From contig JAHADO010000071.1 of assembly GCA_018375265.1 (NCBI GenBank), positions 1 through 6,740 of the forward strand: DNA of 6,740 bases, read 5' to 3'. Positions 5,219 to 6,740 of the stretch are shown here, one piece after another (position 1 is the stretch's first letter; each line of letters begins with the position of its first letter). This DNA is from Campylobacter concisus (GTDB lineage Bacteria; Campylobacterota; Campylobacteria; Campylobacterales; Campylobacteraceae). The notes under the pieces are model-generated. The model was not told where the DNA came from. It saw only the letters and a program-made list of their open reading frames with translations, and searched no databases. Both the position numbers and the translations under genes were made by a program.

Positions 5219-6546
5219 TGGCAGAGAGATTTAGTAAAATTGGCTTTGTCTTATCGATAATTGGAGCGGCTATTGGCCTTGGTAATGCTTGGAAATTTCC
5301 ATACATGGTCGGCAGTAACGGCGGCTCGGCATTTATCCTTATATATCTATTTTTTGCCTTTGCTGTTGGCCTTAGCATATTTTTTGCTGAGATGGCGATG
5401 GGTAAAATTTCACGTCTTGATACGGTTGGAGCGTTTAAAAGCCTAGCTACAAAAGGGGCAAGCTCTTGGAAATTTGCTGGCATCATAATGGTAACAGGGC
5501 TATTTATCGCTTCGTTTTACACGCTCATCATTGGCTGGGTTTTAAAATATGTCATTTTAAGCCTTAGCGAGCTACCTAAAGATATGGCAAGCTCAGAGAT
5601 GCTTTTTGTAAATTTCACTTCAAATGGCATAGGTGAGCAAATTTTATACTTTAGTATCGCGTTTTTTGCCTACTTTTTCATCCTCACAAAAGGCGTAAAA
5701 AGCGGTATCGAACGCATAAATGTCTATCTTATACCAGCTCTTTTTATCTTGCTTTTGCTTATGCTTGGCTACTCTTTTGGTATGGAAGGCTTTGATAAAG
5801 CGGCTAAATTTCTACTGGTGCCTGATTTTTCAAAGATAGATCAAGCAGCTGTTTTAAACGCTCTTGGACTTGCTTTTTTTACGATGTGCGTTGGTATCGG
5901 CTGCATCCTTACTTACTCATCAAGTCTAAGCGATGATACAAATTTATTTACCTCTTCGCTCTACGTCGTCTTTGCGAACATCATAATAAGCGTCATCATC
6001 GGACTTATCGTCTTTACATTTACATTTGAGTTTGGCTCAGAGCCATCAAAAGGCGCAGGGCTTGCTTTCATCTCGCTACCAACACTATTTGTTAAGCTTG
6101 GCTTGCTTGGAAATTTCTTGGCATTTACATTTTTTATATCACTATTTTTTGCTGGCATCACCTCGGTTATCTCGATGGTTGAGCCATTTATATTTTTCTT
6201 AAGTAAAAGCCTAAAATTTAGTAGAAACAAATCAATTCTAATCGTTGCTTGCGTGGTTTATATTTTAGGAATTTTATGTGCGTTAAGTGGCACAAGCGAA
6301 TTTAAAGATGCACTTACATTTTTTGGTAAAAGCTTTTTCGACCTGCTTGGTTACCTTAGCTCAAACATCATGCTCCCACTTGGTGGCATCTTGCTTGCAA
6401 TATTTGTTGGCTACTTTATGAAATTTGAGCTTTTAAAAGAGCTATTTGTGCCTTATATGGGCAAGGTTGTATTTAAAATTTGGTATTTTTTAATTAGATT
6501 TGTGGCTCCACTTTTAGTTCTGGTGGTGTTAATAAGGGAGATCTAG
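5218..6546 (+). CDS. Sodium-dependent NSS/SNF family transporter, copy 2
   Basis: This 442-residue paralogue of the preceding gene is also a predicted 11-helix Na+ symporter, probably for an amino acid. Its ATG overlaps the upstream TAA by one base (TAATG), indicating translational coupling. Helix 1 reads GAAIGLGNAWKFP (16-28). Na+-site positions are kept: Ala18, Asn23, Thr222, Asn254, Ala312, Thr315 and Ser316. Tyr101 matches the substrate tyrosine. The unwound helix 6 reads FFTMCVGIG, with Cys224 in place of LeuT Ser256 and Ile227 in place of Phe259, so the pocket differs from copy 1. In helix 10 the motif is FFDLLGYLSSN: Gly378 stands where the outer-gate Asp (LeuT Asp404) is normally found. 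Ser258 aligns with the chloride-site serine of animal members (SERT Ser372). The frame is intact, so it is probably functional with its own specificity; the substrate cannot be told from sequence. Confidence 0.95.
   Translation: MAERFSKIGFVLSIIGAAIGLGNAWKFPYMVGSNGGSAFILIYLFFAFAVGLSIFFAEMAMGKISRLDTVGAFKSLATKGASSWKFAGIIMVTGLFIASFYTLIIGWVLKYVILSLSELPKDMASSEMLFVNFTSNGIGEQILYFSIAFFAYFFILTKGVKSGIERINVYLIPALFILLLLMLGYSFGMEGFDKAAKFLLVPDFSKIDQAAVLNALGLAFFTMCVGIGCILTYSSSLSDDTNLFTSSLYVVFANIIISVIIGLIVFTFTFEFGSEPSKGAGLAFISLPTLFVKLGLLGNFLAFTFFISLFFAGITSVISMVEPFIFFLSKSLKFSRNKSILIVACVVYILGILCALSGTSEFKDALTFFGKSFFDLLGYLSSNIMLPLGGILLAIFVGYFMKFELLKELFVPYMGKVVFKIWYFLIRFVAPLLVLVVLIREI
6535..6540 (+). promoter_or_regulatory. 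Ribosome-binding site of symporter copy 3 inside copy 2
   Basis: AGGGAG lies within the last codons of copy 2, ten bases before the ATG of copy 3, and supports the choice of that ATG. Confidence 0.5.
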
Positions 6547-6550
6547 TAAT

Positions 6551-6740
6551 ATGGCAAAAGAACAATTTTCTAAAATAGGCTATGTCCTAGCAGTCGCTGG
6601 ATCGGCTGTCGGACTTGGCAATGCATGGAAATTTCCATACATGGTTGGTGAAAACGGCGGTTCGGCGTTTATTATCCTATATCTTTTGATAACTTTTCTA
6701 GTCGGCGTGCCTATCTTTATGGCAGAGCTTAGTATCGGCA
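6551..6740 (+). CDS. Sodium-dependent NSS/SNF family transporter, copy 3 (3' end outside window)
   Basis: A third paralogue begins four bases after the stop of copy 2 and runs off the right edge; 63 residues are visible. They cover helix 1 and most of helix 2: FSKIGYVLAVAG, then SAVGLGNAWKFPYMV with the unwound Na+-binding segment and the conserved Asn, then GENGGSAFIILYLL, ending at AELSIG. The GENGG and AELSIG motifs are standard for the family. It resembles copy 1 at SAVGLGN and AELSIG, and copy 2 at WKFPYMVG, so it is not a simple recent copy of either. It is presumably cotranscribed with the two genes before it. Whether the whole gene is intact cannot be seen here. Confidence 0.93.
   Translation, partial: MAKEQFSKIGYVLAVAGSAVGLGNAWKFPYMVGENGGSAFIILYLLITFLVGVPIFMAELSIG

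Noticed and set aside
5118..5486. Long minus-strand open frame across the junction of symporter copies 1 and 2
   Set aside because: It is the antisense shadow of two well-supported family members, has no ribosome site, and resembles no protein family.

Overview
The window looks like chromosomal DNA from a Campylobacter-type epsilonproteobacterium (Campylobacterota). It has low to moderate GC and many AAATTT-type words in codons. The F-type ATP synthase c subunit (atpE) stands alone, away from other atp genes, and carries a signal-like N-terminal extension, which is typical of Campylobacter and Helicobacter. A C. concisus- or C. showae-like species would fit, but the sequence read by eye cannot fix the species.

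Left part, plus strand, 1-2310: a tightly packed run holding the 3' end of fhs (formate-tetrahydrofolate ligase), a small unrecognised lipoprotein gene, and ribD (riboflavin deaminase/reductase). Gaps are only 11 and 15 bases, so this looks like one transcription unit. RibD is unusual in shape: it has an insertion inside the zinc-deaminase domain and a shortened reductase domain.

Middle part, minus strand, 2307-3758: atpE with a recognisable promoter and Shine-Dalgarno, a modest terminator, tRNA-Leu(GAG), then a gene fusing a rubrerythrin/ferritin-like di-iron domain to a VIT1/CCC1 iron-transporter membrane domain. The fusion gene and ribD converge so tightly that their stop codons share one TTAA, and an inverted repeat starts exactly there. 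No convincing separate promoter was found for the tRNA or the ferritin-VIT gene, so readthrough from atpE is possible.

Right part, plus strand, 3872-6740: a tandem array of three paralogous neurotransmitter:sodium symporter (NSS/SNF) genes, the third cut by the window end. Genes 1 and 2 overlap by one base (TAATG); genes 2 and 3 are 4 bases apart. These are probably Na+-driven amino acid importers of the 11-helix Tyt1/MhsT type. Their Na+ sites are conserved, but pocket, gate and chloride-site positions differ between copies, which suggests divided substrate specificity. This array is the most interesting feature. I see no phage, IS, CRISPR or clear novel defence system.
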